From the NCBI GenBank assembly GCA_013389115.1, contig JACADY010000010.1, forward strand, positions 1 to 46,655: a stretch of 46,655 nucleotides of DNA, in the 5' to 3' direction. Under the pieces are notes generated by a model. That model did no database searches, had not been told where the DNA came from, and saw nothing but the letters and a program-made list of their open reading frames with translations. The stretch is from Alphaproteobacteria bacterium. Lineage in GTDB: Bacteria; Pseudomonadota; Alphaproteobacteria; Micropepsales; Micropepsaceae. Below are positions 1-8,642 of this stretch, piece after piece. Every line of letters starts with the position of its first letter. The first letter of the stretch is position 1. The translations under genes and the position numbers were made by a program.

Positions 1-2
1 AT

Positions 3-77
3 GGTAGCTTGAAGGCAACTACACCCATCAGCCGACTCGGCCTCACCGAGAACAACCTATTGAGGCTCCACATCTAG
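3..77 (+). CDS. possible 3' end of a truncated upstream gene
   Basis: One plus-strand frame is open from the window edge to a TAG at the start of the first repeat block, reading 24 residues that include PISRLGLTENNLLRLH. It looks protein-like, but the codons used (cta, ttg, aca) are less GC-rich than in neighbouring genes, so it may be chance. No family is recognised. If real, the gene's stop codon lies inside a palindromic repeat and the gene would be convergent with the MotB-like gene. Confidence 0.22.
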   Translation, partial: GSLKATTPISRLGLTENNLLRLHI

Positions 78-235
78 AGGTGGCGCTGAAGGCGGCCGCG
101 AAGGATGAGGGCCTGTGAAAGATGGATGGCCCGCCTTCGCGGGCCATGACAGGCGAGGGGGAGCGAGCACGGAAGTTCCTTCCCCTCTCGTCATGGCCCG
201 GTTCCCCACTTTCGCTGGGACATGCTTTCCTGTGC
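57..235. repeat. composite intergenic repeat, partial module A plus module B
   Basis: The first part resembles the right half of the CCTCA..TGAGG palindrome seen elsewhere in the window (module A). It is followed by module B, with inverted repeats around GATGGCCCG..CGGGCCATGACA and CGTCATGGCCCGG. The best second copy is at 44453-44584, where module order and spacing are the same. It lies directly downstream of the MotB-like gene and could act as a bidirectional transcript end, but no T-tract is seen. Confidence 0.75.
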
Positions 236-249
236 GTGGCTTTAAGCCT

Positions 250-1236
250 TCACCGCTCGGTGAGCTTGAACTCGATGCGGCGGTTCTTGCGATAGGCCTC
301 TTCGGTGTCTGCCGGATCGAGCGGGTGAAGATCGGCAAAGCCGGCGGCCGCAAGACGCTCGGCCGGCACGCCTTCGGCAATGAGATAGGTCACAACCGCG
401 ATCGCGCGGGCGGCCGACAAATGCAGGTTCGAGGGGAAAAACGCCGTCGCGATGGGGCGCTTGTCGGAATGCCCATCGACGCGCAGGATCCATTCGATGT
501 CGTTTGGGATCTTCGCTGAAATCTCGATGAGCGCGGTGGCGAGCTTAGCGAGTTCCACCTTGCCGGCCTCGCTGATCTCGGCCGAGCCCGTATCTAAGAG
601 CACCTCCGACTGAAACACAAAACGGTCGCCGACGATCTGGATATCCTGCCGGTCGCCCAGGATCTCGCGCAGGCGGCCGAAGAACTCCGAGCGGAAGCGC
701 TGAAGCTCCTGGACCTTCTGCGCCAGCGCGGCATTGAGGCGCTTGCCAAGGTCGGCGATGACGGCCTGCTGCTCCTTGTCCCTCGCCTCGGCAGCCTCGA
801 GCGCCTCCTGCAGCGCCTGGAGCTGAAGCTGAAGCGCGTTCAATTGCTGGTTCACAAGTGCAAGCTGATCGTTGGCGGAGGCGGCCGCCTCATCGCTTTG
901 GGAAAGCGCGCCGCCCAAGCGCGCGACCTCGGCCTCGGCCGCGCTTGCGCGCGCGGCCGCCGCTTCGAGCGTCGCCGACAAGGCCGCAATCTGCTCGTTC
1001 AGCGTCTTGTTGTCGGTGCGGGCAAGGTCAAGGTCGCGGGCGAGGGCGGCGATCTGCGCATTGAGGCCATTGATCGTGTCGTCACGGCTGGAGAGGGCCT
1101 GGCTCAGGAAATGCTGCGAGAGCATGAAGAGCGAGAGCAGAAAGGTAATGACAAGCAGCAACGTCGAGAGCATGTCGACGAAGCCGGGCCAATAGTCAAA
1201 GGCGGCACCACGGCTGCGCGCGCGGGAGCGGGCCAT
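250..1236 (-). CDS. MotB/OmpA-like peptidoglycan-binding stator protein
   Basis: A 328-residue inner-membrane protein. It has a short basic N-terminus, one transmembrane helix (about residues 15-38) carrying an acidic residue at D21 in WPGFVDML (the position of the proton-binding Asp of MotB/ExbD/TolR), and a long coiled coil (about 45-175). The C-terminal OmpA/MotB domain (about 195-325) has the NxRxxxV-type helix and ends in YRKNRRIEFKL. This is the layout of a proton-driven stator subunit that anchors to peptidoglycan. Its gene follows the MotA/ExbB-like gene with a 3-base gap, so the two probably form one complex. No flagellar gene is in the window, so a non-flagellar envelope role is more likely. 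The family call is firm; the function is not known. Confidence 0.85.
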   Translation of the reverse strand: MARSRARSRGAAFDYWPGFVDMLSTLLLVITFLLSLFMLSQHFLSQALSSRDDTINGLNAQIAALARDLDLARTDNKTLNEQIAALSATLEAAAARASAAEAEVARLGGALSQSDEAAASANDQLALVNQQLNALQLQLQALQEALEAAEARDKEQQAVIADLGKRLNAALAQKVQELQRFRSEFFGRLREILGDRQDIQIVGDRFVFQSEVLLDTGSAEISEAGKVELAKLATALIEISAKIPNDIEWILRVDGHSDKRPIATAFFPSNLHLSAARAIAVVTYLIAEGVPAERLAAAGFADLHPLDPADTEEAYRKNRRIEFKLTER

Positions 1237-1239
1237 GGC

Positions 1240-2406
1240 CTAGCGGCGCCCTTCGCTGACGGCCGCGACGGTCTTGGAGAGCAGTTTCAGCTCATTGCGG
1301 ATTTCGGAAACAAGCTGCAGGCGGCCTTCGGTTGTTTCCTCCACGAGGCGGCGCAGCGAGACATCGATGTTGCGCAGATGCGTCGTCGCGGTGTCGCTGT
1401 CCTGGCCGGCCTCAAGCACGCGCGCAAGGCGCTCGAGCAGCGGCTTGATTTCCAATTGTCCCTCGGCGAGGCGCAGCATCAGCTTGGTCTCGGTCTGCAT
1501 CTGGTCTGACAGCGTCGTCAAGCGCTGAGAGAGCTGAAGCACGGCCTGTTCGACCGCGCTGCGGCGATCCTCGGAGCGGATGAGGGTGCGCTGCAATTCA
1601 TCGAGGCTCTCGGCCGTTTGTTCGAGGAGCGCGCCCACATATTGGGGCACGCCGCCACCCTCGCCCTCGGCGGGCGTTGCGGCGCCAAGCCGGGTAACGG
1701 TCGAGAGCCATTCCTCGAGCTTGTTGTAGAAGCGGTTCTGGGCCTGCGTCGCCTGAAGGTCGAGGAAGCCCAGGATCAGCGATCCGGACAGGCCGAAGAG
1801 CGAGGATGAAAAGGCTGTCCCCATGCCGGCCAGCGGTGCCTGGATGCCGTGGCGCAGATCATTGAACGCGGCATTGGGATCCGCGCCCGTATCTAGGCTC
1901 TTCACCACATCGCCAACCGAGCCCACGGTGATCATGAGGCCCCAGAATGTGCCCAGCAGCCCCAAGAATACCATGAGACCGACGAGATAACGCGAGATGT
2001 CGCGCGATTCCTCAAGGCGCGAGTCGACGGAATCAAGGATCGAACGCGTCGCGGCGGTTGAAAGCGTGATGGGGCCGATGCGCTCGGCCAATAGCATCGC
2101 CATCGGCGCAAGCAGGTTCGGCATACCCAAATTGGCCGGGTTCGAGCCGGGATCGGCGCGTCGGAAGGCATTCACCCAGCGCACCTCGGGCCACAGGCGC
2201 ATTGCCTGACCCAGATTGTGCAGGATGCCGATGAAGAGCACGCCGAGGATCACCCCGTTCAAGAACGGGTTCGACATGAAGGCCTGCATCAGCGGCTTTT
2301 GCAGCACGGCAGCGACACAGCCGACGATGCCAACGAAGACCAGCATGCGCGTCAGGTAACGCACAGGTTGGGCCATCATCAAACCGGCATTCGATTTCTT
2401 GGCCAT
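1240..2406 (-). CDS. MotA/TolQ/ExbB-type proton channel protein with coiled-coil tail
   Basis: A 388-residue membrane protein. Two N-terminal hydrophobic helices (about 20-65) are followed by a cytoplasmic stretch and the MotA/TolQ/ExbB signature in LVGLMVFLGLLGTFWGLMIT and a second helix near AGMGTAFSSSLFGLSGSLIL. The last 150 residues are predicted helical and coiled-coil, an extension absent from plain TolQ or ExbB. It would form the ion channel part of a proton-powered motor with the MotB-like protein encoded just downstream. CAGGAC sits ahead of the ATG. The window also carries a true tolQ at 26657, so this is a second, distinct system. Family certain, substrate or partner unknown. Confidence 0.85.
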   Translation of the reverse strand: MAKKSNAGLMMAQPVRYLTRMLVFVGIVGCVAAVLQKPLMQAFMSNPFLNGVILGVLFIGILHNLGQAMRLWPEVRWVNAFRRADPGSNPANLGMPNLLAPMAMLLAERIGPITLSTAATRSILDSVDSRLEESRDISRYLVGLMVFLGLLGTFWGLMITVGSVGDVVKSLDTGADPNAAFNDLRHGIQAPLAGMGTAFSSSLFGLSGSLILGFLDLQATQAQNRFYNKLEEWLSTVTRLGAATPAEGEGGGVPQYVGALLEQTAESLDELQRTLIRSEDRRSAVEQAVLQLSQRLTTLSDQMQTETKLMLRLAEGQLEIKPLLERLARVLEAGQDSDTATTHLRNIDVSLRRLVEETTEGRLQLVSEIRNELKLLSKTVAAVSEGRR

Positions 2407-2537
2407 GATTGTCCTGTCGCGGGACGAGGTACCGCCTTAACGGAGGATGACTCTGCAAGGATCGAGCCTGGAGAGGGGAAGCTTCAATGCAAATCGTGGC
2501 AAGGATAGGTCGAAACGCAAGGATTTCGCTGCCGGCG

Positions 2538-3182
2538 TTAACCGTTGGGTCTCACGATGTCGACCCGGTCGGGCGCCCCGGTCTTCGCGGCGCCGATCGC
2601 GCGGACATCGATGCGGGTTTGCGCGATCCCCTGCTCAACGAGATATTTGCGCACTGCCACGGCCCGGCGGAGGGCCAGGCGCTTGGCGGTCGTGAGGCTT
2701 TCGGCCGATGGCGTCGCGTAGCCCAAAAGCTGGATGCGCTCACCCGTCAGGTTGAGTTCCGCAGCGAGGCGGTCCAGCGTTCCGCGCATCGCGGCATCAA
2801 GGCTTTCGCCCGCAGATGAGAAGGCCAGCGTCAGGGCGGGCAGGGTATCTTCCCCAATTTGCGCGAGCGAAACCGCGCTCATCGCAGCGAAATCCTGATC
2901 GGGCGGCGCGGCCGGCTCCATGGCTGGTGTCGGCTGCCACAGTCCCGCAGCCGGATCAGGCGCAATGGCGTCGTCGCGCTCAATCGCTGGCTTGGACGGA
3001 AACGGGTCTAGGCGAACTACGACGCGTGTGCCGGAATTGGTCGCGTCGTCCTTTTCCTTGGCCGACGCAGTTCCGTCCCAGGCTCGCGCGCCCATGCCTT
3101 CAGGCAGGACAAGCCCACCTGAGATCACCAACGCCAATATCGCCGTGGCGACGGAGACGGCAAAGAATTTCGACTGACCCAT
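2538..3182 (-). CDS. exported protein with divergent OmpA-like C-terminal domain
   Basis: A 214-residue protein with one N-terminal hydrophobic segment (about 5-27; signal peptide or anchor), a Pro/Ala-rich linker (about 60-100) and a divergent OmpA-like domain (about 115-212). The beta strand LTLAFSSAGESL, the helix with LDRLAAELN, the strand IQLLGYATP and the helix with AKRLALRRAVAVRKYLVEQGI follow the OmpA order. The usual peptidoglycan-contacting Asp/Arg pair is not clear (A or G replaces the D of the GHTD motif), so binding may be lost or altered. It is upstream of, and codirectional with, the motor-like pair, separated by 131 bases, and may be a third partner. Exact role unknown. Confidence 0.72.
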   Translation of the reverse strand: MGQSKFFAVSVATAILALVISGGLVLPEGMGARAWDGTASAKEKDDATNSGTRVVVRLDPFPSKPAIERDDAIAPDPAAGLWQPTPAMEPAAPPDQDFAAMSAVSLAQIGEDTLPALTLAFSSAGESLDAAMRGTLDRLAAELNLTGERIQLLGYATPSAESLTTAKRLALRRAVAVRKYLVEQGIAQTRIDVRAIGAAKTGAPDRVDIVRPNG

Positions 3183-3292
3183 GATACACGGCCCCGGCGG
3201 ACGCTTGGCCCTGAGAACAGGTTAAACTGAGATTAATGGCTGCACAACGCATGCCGCCATCGCAACCTGCAGACGTTTGCGTGTCAGTTTGG

Positions 3293-4084
3293 TTAACGCG
3301 GCGTGACCAACGCCTGCACCGGCCGGTGGATGTGGCTGTTCGAGGCGATGATGTCGCCCGTCTCGAGCAGGTCTGCGTCATTCAGCCCCGATACCTCGCC
3401 CCCTGCCTCGCGCACCAGCACGATGCCGGCCGCGATGTCCCATGGCTTCAGGCCGCGCTCCCAGAAGGCATCGAAGCGTCCGGCGGCCACGAAGGCCAGG
3501 TCGAGCGCGGCGGCGCCAAAGCGGCGGATGCCCGAGACGGCACCCATGACGCGGGCCATTTCCTGCTGGAAGCGCGCGTGGCCGTCCATGCCGTGAAAGG
3601 GGATGCCAGTCGCGACCAGGCATTGCGTCAGGTCGGCGCGCGCGGAAACGCGGATGCGGCGGTCGTTGAGATGCGCGCCTTGACCCTTCTCGGCGCGGTA
3701 AAGCTCATCGCGCACGGGGTTATAGACAAGGCCCGCGGTCAACTGACCCTCGCGCTCCAGGGCGATTGAGATGGCAAAATGGGGAATGCCATGCAGGAAA
3801 TTCGTCGTGCCATCGAGCGGGTCGATGATCCAGCGATGGGACTTGTCAGGCCCCTCCACGACCCCCTTTTCCTCCAGCACGAAGCCATAGCCGGGGCGGG
3901 CCCTCGACAATTCATCGAGCAGCACCGTCTCGGCCTTCAAATCGGCCTGGCTGACAAAGTCGGCAGGACCCTTGCGCGATACCTGAAGCTGCTCGACCTC
4001 GCCAAAATCTCGGATGAGGCCGCGCGCGGCCTTGCGGGCGGCCGCGATCATCACATTCATGACTGGTGAGGTATTGGTGGCCAT
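3293..4084 (-). CDS. inositol monophosphatase family protein
   Basis: A 263-residue cytosolic Mg-dependent phosphatase of the IMPase/SuhB superfamily. The metal-site motifs are all present: EEKG at 71-74, WIIDPLDGTTNF (D88 and D91) and WDIAAG (D216). Substrates in this family include inositol-1-phosphate, histidinol phosphate and 3'-phosphoadenosine phosphates; the sequence does not separate them, but the SuhB-like length and motifs favour an inositol-phosphate or SuhB role. It starts 5 bases after the efp stop, with a ribosome site overlapping the end of efp, so the two are cotranscribed and probably translationally coupled. Start at the ATG is well supported. Confidence 0.9.
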   Translation of the reverse strand: MATNTSPVMNVMIAAARKAARGLIRDFGEVEQLQVSRKGPADFVSQADLKAETVLLDELSRARPGYGFVLEEKGVVEGPDKSHRWIIDPLDGTTNFLHGIPHFAISIALEREGQLTAGLVYNPVRDELYRAEKGQGAHLNDRRIRVSARADLTQCLVATGIPFHGMDGHARFQQEMARVMGAVSGIRRFGAAALDLAFVAAGRFDAFWERGLKPWDIAAGIVLVREAGGEVSGLNDADLLETGDIIASNSHIHRPVQALVTPR

Positions 4085-4089
4085 CGGTC

Positions 4090-4653
4090 CTACTCCGCGC
4101 GGCGGACGTAAGCACCGTCCTCGGTTGCAACAACAATTCTCTCGCCCACGCTGACAAAAGGCGGCACGGTCGTGCGCACGCCATTATCAAGGACTGCCTG
4201 CTTATAGACGGCGGTCGCCGTCGCGCCACGCACCGTCGGCTCACACTCGACGACAGTCTGCACGACATGGACGGGCAGGGTGATGGAAAGCGCACGCCCA
4301 TTGTGGCTGTTCACCATCACCTTCATTCCATCCTGAAGGAATGCGGCGCCATCGCCGATGAAGTCGCGCTCAAGCTCGATCTGCTCAAAGCTTTCCTGGT
4401 CCATGAAGGTGAAGGTGTCGCCGGTCGCGTAAAGGAACTGATAGTCCTTGCGCTCAAGCTGAGCAGCCTCGACCGTCTCGGCGGAGCGGAAGCGGGTGTT
4501 GAGCTTTGTCCCGTCGATGAGGTTCTTCAACTCCACCTGATTATAGGCGCCACCCTTGCCGGGCTTCACGGCCTGAGACTTTACCGCCAGCCAAAGGGAA
4601 CCCTCGTGCTCGATCACGGTGCCGGGTTTGATGTCGCTGCCGGAAATCTTCAT
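4090..4653 (-). CDS. efp: elongation factor P
   Basis: A 187-residue translation factor that enters the ribosomal E site and relieves stalling at polyproline stretches. The N-terminal KOW-like domain starts MKISGSDIKPGT, and the loop PGKGGA carries the conserved lysine at K33 that is lysylated in many bacteria (K34 in E. coli). Two OB domains follow, ending in the FVSVGERIVVATEDGAYV region. I place the start at the internal ATG that gives the normal family length; an in-frame upstream start would add 17 unconserved residues. No epmA/epmB gene is in the window, so the modification state cannot be told. Followed by the IMPase gene; divergent from the GAF regulator. Confidence 0.95.
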   Translation of the reverse strand: MKISGSDIKPGTVIEHEGSLWLAVKSQAVKPGKGGAYNQVELKNLIDGTKLNTRFRSAETVEAAQLERKDYQFLYATGDTFTFMDQESFEQIELERDFIGDGAAFLQDGMKVMVNSHNGRALSITLPVHVVQTVVECEPTVRGATATAVYKQAVLDNGVRTTVPPFVSVGERIVVATEDGAYVRRAE

Positions 4654-4790
4654 GGAAAGGGGGTCCTTGGGGCCGCTCAAGGGCGCAGGTCCTATCAGGT
4701 TCACCCCGGCGGTTCAACGGAAGGCAGCGACGGCAGAGCGCTTTGCGCGTGCCTTGGAGCGTGCAAGAATACAATTTTACCGGGTGCCCC

Positions 4791-5738
4791 ATGAGCCGGC
4801 ATGGCGACAAGATCCGCAAGGCCGCCCTTTCCCTGGACGCCGCCGCGTCCTCGGCGCTCGCTGCGTCCTGGAGCCGGTCGCTGGTGATGCATGGGCTTGA
4901 CCCCGACGCCACGCCCAAGGCCGAGCGCCTGGACGCGACTGCGTGGCGGGAAGCGCGGGAACGCTTGGGCCGGCTTTCCGCTGTCGCCAGGCCCGCCATG
5001 GACCGGCTGTTCGCCGCGGTCTGCGAAAGCGGATGCAGCGTCGTTCTCACCAACGCCTCCGGCGTCATCATCGAGCGGCGCGGCAAACCGGCCGACGATG
5101 CCACGTTCAAGCAATGGGGGCTCTGGACGGGCGTCGATTGGAGCGAGGCGCGCGAGGGCACGAACGGGATCGGCACCTGCATCGTCGAGCGGCGCCCGGT
5201 CACCATCCACCGCGATCAGCATTTTTATGCCAGCAACGCGGCGATGATCTGCATGGGCGCGCCCGTGTTCGACCATGAAGGCGAACTTGCCGGCGTGCTC
5301 GACATCTCCTCGTGCCGGGCCGACCTTGCCGACGCCTTTGTCGGCCTGCTCGCCGATGCAGTCGCGGATGCCGCGCGCCGCATCGAGGCGGAGAATTTTC
5401 AACTGGCGTTCGCCAAGAGCCGCATCGTCGTTGCCGGCGATTCCGCCGGTGGTCCGACGCTGCTTGCGCTCGACCCGGATGACCTCGTGATCGGTGCGAC
5501 GCGGCGCGCGCGCAAGGCCTTTGGCCTCTCGCCCCAGTCCTTCGTTCACCCGCTTCCCGCGCGTGACATTCTGGGGGCCAGCGAAACGACTGGTGAGCTT
5601 GACGGCGCCGAGCGCTCTGCCATCCGGCGCGCGCTTGCCCATGCGGGCGGGCGGGCCGCACAGGCCGCGCGCGATCTGGGCATTTCTCGGGCAACGCTCT
5701 ATCGGCGCATGGCGCGGCTTGGCCTTCGCCGCCGATGA
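4791..5738 (+). CDS. AcoR-type GAF-Fis transcriptional regulator lacking the AAA+ domain
   Basis: A 315-residue regulator. The N-terminal part matches the AcoR sensor region (SWSRSLVMHGLDP near 25-37; a GAF-type domain about 60-200 with NGIGTC and MGAPVFDHEGELAGVLDIS). A short PAS-like stretch, LALDPDDLVIGATRRARKAFG, comes next, and then a Fis-type helix-turn-helix at the end (AARDLGISRATLYRRMARLGL). The sigma-54-activating AAA+ ATPase that normally lies between these parts is absent: there is no Walker A and no GAFTGA. It therefore probably binds DNA and a small ligand without driving sigma-54 open-complex formation. ATG chosen over an upstream TTG. It precedes the aldehyde/alcohol dehydrogenase genes, its likely targets. 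Confidence 0.85.
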   Translation: MSRHGDKIRKAALSLDAAASSALAASWSRSLVMHGLDPDATPKAERLDATAWREARERLGRLSAVARPAMDRLFAAVCESGCSVVLTNASGVIIERRGKPADDATFKQWGLWTGVDWSEAREGTNGIGTCIVERRPVTIHRDQHFYASNAAMICMGAPVFDHEGELAGVLDISSCRADLADAFVGLLADAVADAARRIEAENFQLAFAKSRIVVAGDSAGGPTLLALDPDDLVIGATRRARKAFGLSPQSFVHPLPARDILGASETTGELDGAERSAIRRALAHAGGRAAQAARDLGISRATLYRRMARLGLRRR

Positions 5739-5749
5739 GACCGACGCAA

Positions 5750-5769
5750 ATGTCTCATCCGTGAGACAT
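5750..5769. promoter_or_regulatory. perfect 8-bp inverted repeat, probable operator for the dehydrogenase operon
   Basis: ATGTCTCA and TGAGACAT flank a 4-base spacer, 12 bases after the regulator gene stop and about 180 bases before the aldehyde dehydrogenase start. A third half-site TGAGAC overlaps the regulator stop at 5736. A palindrome here suits a dimeric Fis-type helix-turn-helix regulator. That the neighbouring GAF-Fis protein binds it is inference. Confidence 0.55.
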
Positions 5770-5877
5770 ATGCGCAATTTCGCATCAGCCTGCCGATTGA
5801 CCGGGCAAGGCGTTCGCGCCCACGCTTCCTCCCAGACGCCGATTGACGGCGCGACAGGGAAGAAGCGAGGAGCCAAC

Positions 5878-5892
5878 CGGCACTTAAAGCGC
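5878..5892 (+). promoter_or_regulatory. weak -24/-12 (sigma-54-like) element
   Basis: CGGCACTTAAAGCGC keeps the GG-N10-GC spacing and the GGCAC core of a sigma-54 promoter but has GC for TT in the -12 box. It sits about 60 bases ahead of the aldehyde dehydrogenase ATG and about 110 bases after the palindrome, the usual enhancer geometry. In GC-rich DNA this could be chance. Confidence 0.25.
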
Positions 5893-5952
5893 CGCACTCC
5901 CACTTCTTCCTCCATCTGAGGCGCTTGGCCTCGACCTCACCGGGAGGCGTTC

Positions 5953-7473
5953 ATGGATACCACGACACTACCCCGCTCCGCACTGCAATCGCCCTTCAAG
6001 CCACGCTATGACAATTTCATCGGTGGCAAATGGGCGCCGCCGAAATCGGGCCGCTATTTCACCAATCTCTCGCCGATCAACGGCAAGCCAATCTGCGAGG
6101 TCGCCCGCTCAGATGCCAGCGACATCGAGGCGGCGCTCGATGCCGCGCATCAAGCAAAAGACGCATGGGGCCGCACCTCAGCGGGCGAGCGGGCGCGCAT
6201 CTTGAACCTCATCGCCGACCGGATGGAGCAGAATCTCGCGATGCTCGCGGCCTGCGAGACCTGGGACAACGGCAAACCGATCCGCGAAACCATGGCCGCC
6301 GACCTGCCGCTCGCAGTCGATCACTTCCGCTATTTCGCGGCATGCATCCGCGCGCAGGAAAGCTCGCTTGCCGAAATCGATCACGACACCGTCGCCTATC
6401 ATTTCCACGAGCCACTTGGCGTTGTCGGGCAGATCATCCCCTGGAACTTTCCGCTTCTGATGGCGGCCTGGAAGGTCGCGCCCGCTCTTGCGGCCGGCAA
6501 TTGCGTCGTGCTGAAGCCCGCGGAACAGACGCCCAGCGGCATCATGGCCTTTGCCGACGTCGTGGGCGATCTCTTGCCGCCCGGCGTCTTGAACATCGTC
6601 AACGGCTTTGGCCTCGAAGCGGGAAAGCCGCTTGCCTCCAGTCCGCGCATCGCCAAGATCGCGTTCACAGGAGAGACGACGACCGGGCGGCTCATCATGC
6701 AGTACGCCTCGGAAAACCTCATTCCGGTGACGCTCGAACTCGGCGGCAAGTCGCCCAACATCTTCTTTGAAGACGTGGCGGAGGCGGATGATGATTTCTT
6801 CGACAAGGCGCTCGAAGGCTTCACGATGTTCGCGCTCAATCAGGGCGAAGTGTGCACCTGCCCCTCGCGCGCGCTCATCCATGAAAAAATCTATGACCGC
6901 TTCATGGAGCGCGCGCTCAAGCGTGTCGGCGCCATCGTGCAGGGCGATCCGCGCAATCCGGCAACCATGATCGGCGCGCAGGCCTCCTCCGAGCAGAAGG
7001 AGAAGATCCTCGCCTATTTCGATATCGGCCGGCAGGAAGGCGCCAAGGTCCTCATCGGCGGCGAGGCGGCGCATTTGGGCGGCGAACTTGAGGGCGGCTA
7101 CTATGTTCGGCCGACGGTGCTCAAGGGCCACAACAAGATGCGCGTGTTCCAGGAGGAGATCTTCGGACCCGTCGTCTCGGTGACGACCTTCAAGGATGCC
7201 GATGAAGCGCTCGCCATCGCCAACGACACGCTCTATGGCCTCGGCGCGGGCGTGTGGAGCCGCGATGCCAATACCTGCTACCGCTTCGGGCGCGGGATCA
7301 AGGCAGGCCGGGTGTGGACCAATTGCTATCACGCCTATCCCGCTCATGCGGCGTTCGGTGGTTACAAGCAGTCGGGGATCGGGCGCGAAACGCACAAGAT
7401 GATGCTCGACCACTATCAGCAGACGAAGAACATGCTTGTGAGCTACAGCCCGAAGAAGCTCGGCTTCTTCTGA
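5953..7473 (+). CDS. NAD(P)-dependent aldehyde dehydrogenase (AldB/ExaC/AcoD type)
   Basis: A 506-residue cytosolic enzyme that oxidises aldehydes (acetaldehyde most likely) to acids. ALDH landmarks: PWNFP with N165, the cofactor loop FTGETTTGR, the general base E262 in LELGGK, and the catalytic cysteine C301 in [11 protein letters not shown]; the CTC arrangement is typical of the acetaldehyde dehydrogenase AldB/ExaC branch. It ends in the usual GFF-type tail. A strong GGGAGG precedes the ATG. Upstream is an AcoR-type regulator with a palindrome, and downstream are an alcohol dehydrogenase and DUF779, together an alcohol-to-acid oxidation unit. Family certain; the physiological substrate is inferred from the branch and neighbours. 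Confidence 0.93.
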   Translation: MDTTTLPRSALQSPFKPRYDNFIGGKWAPPKSGRYFTNLSPINGKPICEVARSDASDIEAALDAAHQAKDAWGRTSAGERARILNLIADRMEQNLAMLAACETWDNGKPIRETMAADLPLAVDHFRYFAACIRAQESSLAEIDHDTVAYHFHEPLGVVGQIIPWNFPLLMAAWKVAPALAAGNCVVLKPAEQTPSGIMAFADVVGDLLPPGVLNIVNGFGLEAGKPLASSPRIAKIAFTGETTTGRLIMQYASENLIPVTLELGGKSPNIFFEDVAEADDDFFDKALEGFTMFALNQGEVCTCPSRALIHEKIYDRFMERALKRVGAIVQGDPRNPATMIGAQASSEQKEKILAYFDIGRQEGAKVLIGGEAAHLGGELEGGYYVRPTVLKGHNKMRVFQEEIFGPVVSVTTFKDADEALAIANDTLYGLGAGVWSRDANTCYRFGRGIKAGRVWTNCYHAYPAHAAFGGYKQSGIGRETHKMMLDHYQQTKNMLVSYSPKKLGFF

Positions 7474-7482
7474 GCGTGGCGG

Positions 7483-7512
7483 CCCCGGCGCGCTTCCCCC
7501 CCTGCGCCGGGG
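7483..7512 (+). terminator. GC-rich hairpin between aldehyde and alcohol dehydrogenase genes
   Basis: CCCCGGCGC and GCGCCGGGG form a perfect 9-bp stem around a 12-base C-rich loop, followed by CTTGACCTTTC. The T-tract is poor, so it may be a weak terminator or an mRNA-stabilising stem that sets different expression levels of the two genes. Confidence 0.45.
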
Positions 7513-7597
7513 CTTGACCTTTCTCAAATGGCGATGTGCCAGGCAGCATTAGGCTGTGAAACGAGCAATGGGCGAATGCATTCAGGGAAACGCAAAG

Positions 7598-8626
7598 ATG
7601 GCAAAGAAAATGAAGGCCGCCGTGGTGCGTGAATTCGGCAAGCCGCTCGTGATCGAAGATGCACCGATACCCGAGGCCGGACCTGGACAGATCCAGGTGC
7701 GGATCGAAGCCTGCGGCGTGTGCCATACGGACTTGCATGCCGCGCATGGGGACTGGCCTGTAAAGCCCAAGCCGCCCTTCATCCCTGGTCATGAGGGTGT
7801 CGGTTTCGTGTCGGCGGTCGGCGCCGGGGTGCGGCACGTCAAGGAGGGCGACCGGGTCGGCGTGCCGTGGCTCTATACTGCGTGCGGGCATTGCGAACAT
7901 TGCCTTGGCGGGTGGGAAACGCTGTGCCATGAGCAGCAGAACACGGGATACTCCGTAAACGGAGGATTTGCCGAATACGCGATCGCCGATCCCGACTTTG
8001 TCGGCCATCTGCCGGCCAATACCGGCTTTGTCGAGATCGCACCGGTGCTGTGTGCCGGGGTGACCGTCTATAAGGGGCTGAAGGTCACGGACACGAAGCC
8101 CGGCGACTGGGTCGTCATTTCCGGCATTGGCGGGCTTGGCCACATGGCCGTGCAATATGCGCGGGCGATGGGCATGCATGTCGCTGCGGTCGATGTCGAT
8201 GACGAGAAGCTGGCGCTCGCCAGCCGCCTCGGCGCGCAATTTACGGTCAATGCCAAGAAAGGCGATCCGGCACAGGCCATTAAGAAGGAAATCGGCGGCG
8301 CGCATGGAGTGCTGGTGACGGCGGTGTCGCCCAAGGCGTTCGAGCAGGCGCTCGGCATGGTGAGGCGGGGCGGGGTCGTCTCGTTGAACGGATTGCCGCC
8401 CGGCGACTTCCCGCTGCCCATCTTCGATATGGTACTGAACGGGATCACGGTGCGCGGCTCCATCGTCGGGACAAGGCTCGACCTTGCGGAGGCGCTCGCC
8501 TTTGCGGGCGAGGGACTTGTGCGCGCCACCGTTTCGAGCGCTAAACTCGATGACATCAACGGCGTCTTCAGCCGGATGGAGAAAGGCGCCATCGAGGGCC
8601 GCGTCGTGCTCGACATGCATGCTTGA
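7598..8626 (+). CDS. zinc-dependent alcohol dehydrogenase (AdhP/AdhA type)
   Basis: A 342-residue medium-chain dehydrogenase that interconverts primary alcohols and aldehydes with NAD. Catalytic zinc ligands are C42 (CGVCHTDLH), H65-E66 (PGHEGVG) and C152 (LCAGVTVY); the structural zinc is held by C96, C99, C102 and C110 in [15 protein letters not shown]; the nucleotide fold is [13 protein letters not shown] near 176-188. I use the ATG preceded by AGGGA at 9 bases; an upstream GTG would add 14 poorly supported residues. It would generate the aldehyde that the preceding dehydrogenase consumes. Followed 16 bases later by the DUF779 gene. Confidence 0.92.
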   Translation: MAKKMKAAVVREFGKPLVIEDAPIPEAGPGQIQVRIEACGVCHTDLHAAHGDWPVKPKPPFIPGHEGVGFVSAVGAGVRHVKEGDRVGVPWLYTACGHCEHCLGGWETLCHEQQNTGYSVNGGFAEYAIADPDFVGHLPANTGFVEIAPVLCAGVTVYKGLKVTDTKPGDWVVISGIGGLGHMAVQYARAMGMHVAAVDVDDEKLALASRLGAQFTVNAKKGDPAQAIKKEIGGAHGVLVTAVSPKAFEQALGMVRRGGVVSLNGLPPGDFPLPIFDMVLNGITVRGSIVGTRLDLAEALAFAGEGLVRATVSSAKLDDINGVFSRMEKGAIEGRVVLDMHA

Positions 8627-8642
8627 GGAAAGGGCGCTCATC

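Noticed and set aside
250..2406. A Zorya-type ZorAB defence motor
   Set aside because: MotA with a tail plus MotB fits in outline, but no ZorC, ZorD or ZorE gene is adjacent and the next genes are housekeeping or an OmpA protein.
4654..4704. Longer N-terminus for EF-P
   Set aside because: EF-P begins at MKIS-like sequences in the family; the extra 17 residues are not conserved.
4701..5915. A 404-codon minus-strand frame opposite the GAF-Fis regulator
   Set aside because: Antisense shadow; the plus strand has clear AcoR-type and helix-turn-helix sequence.
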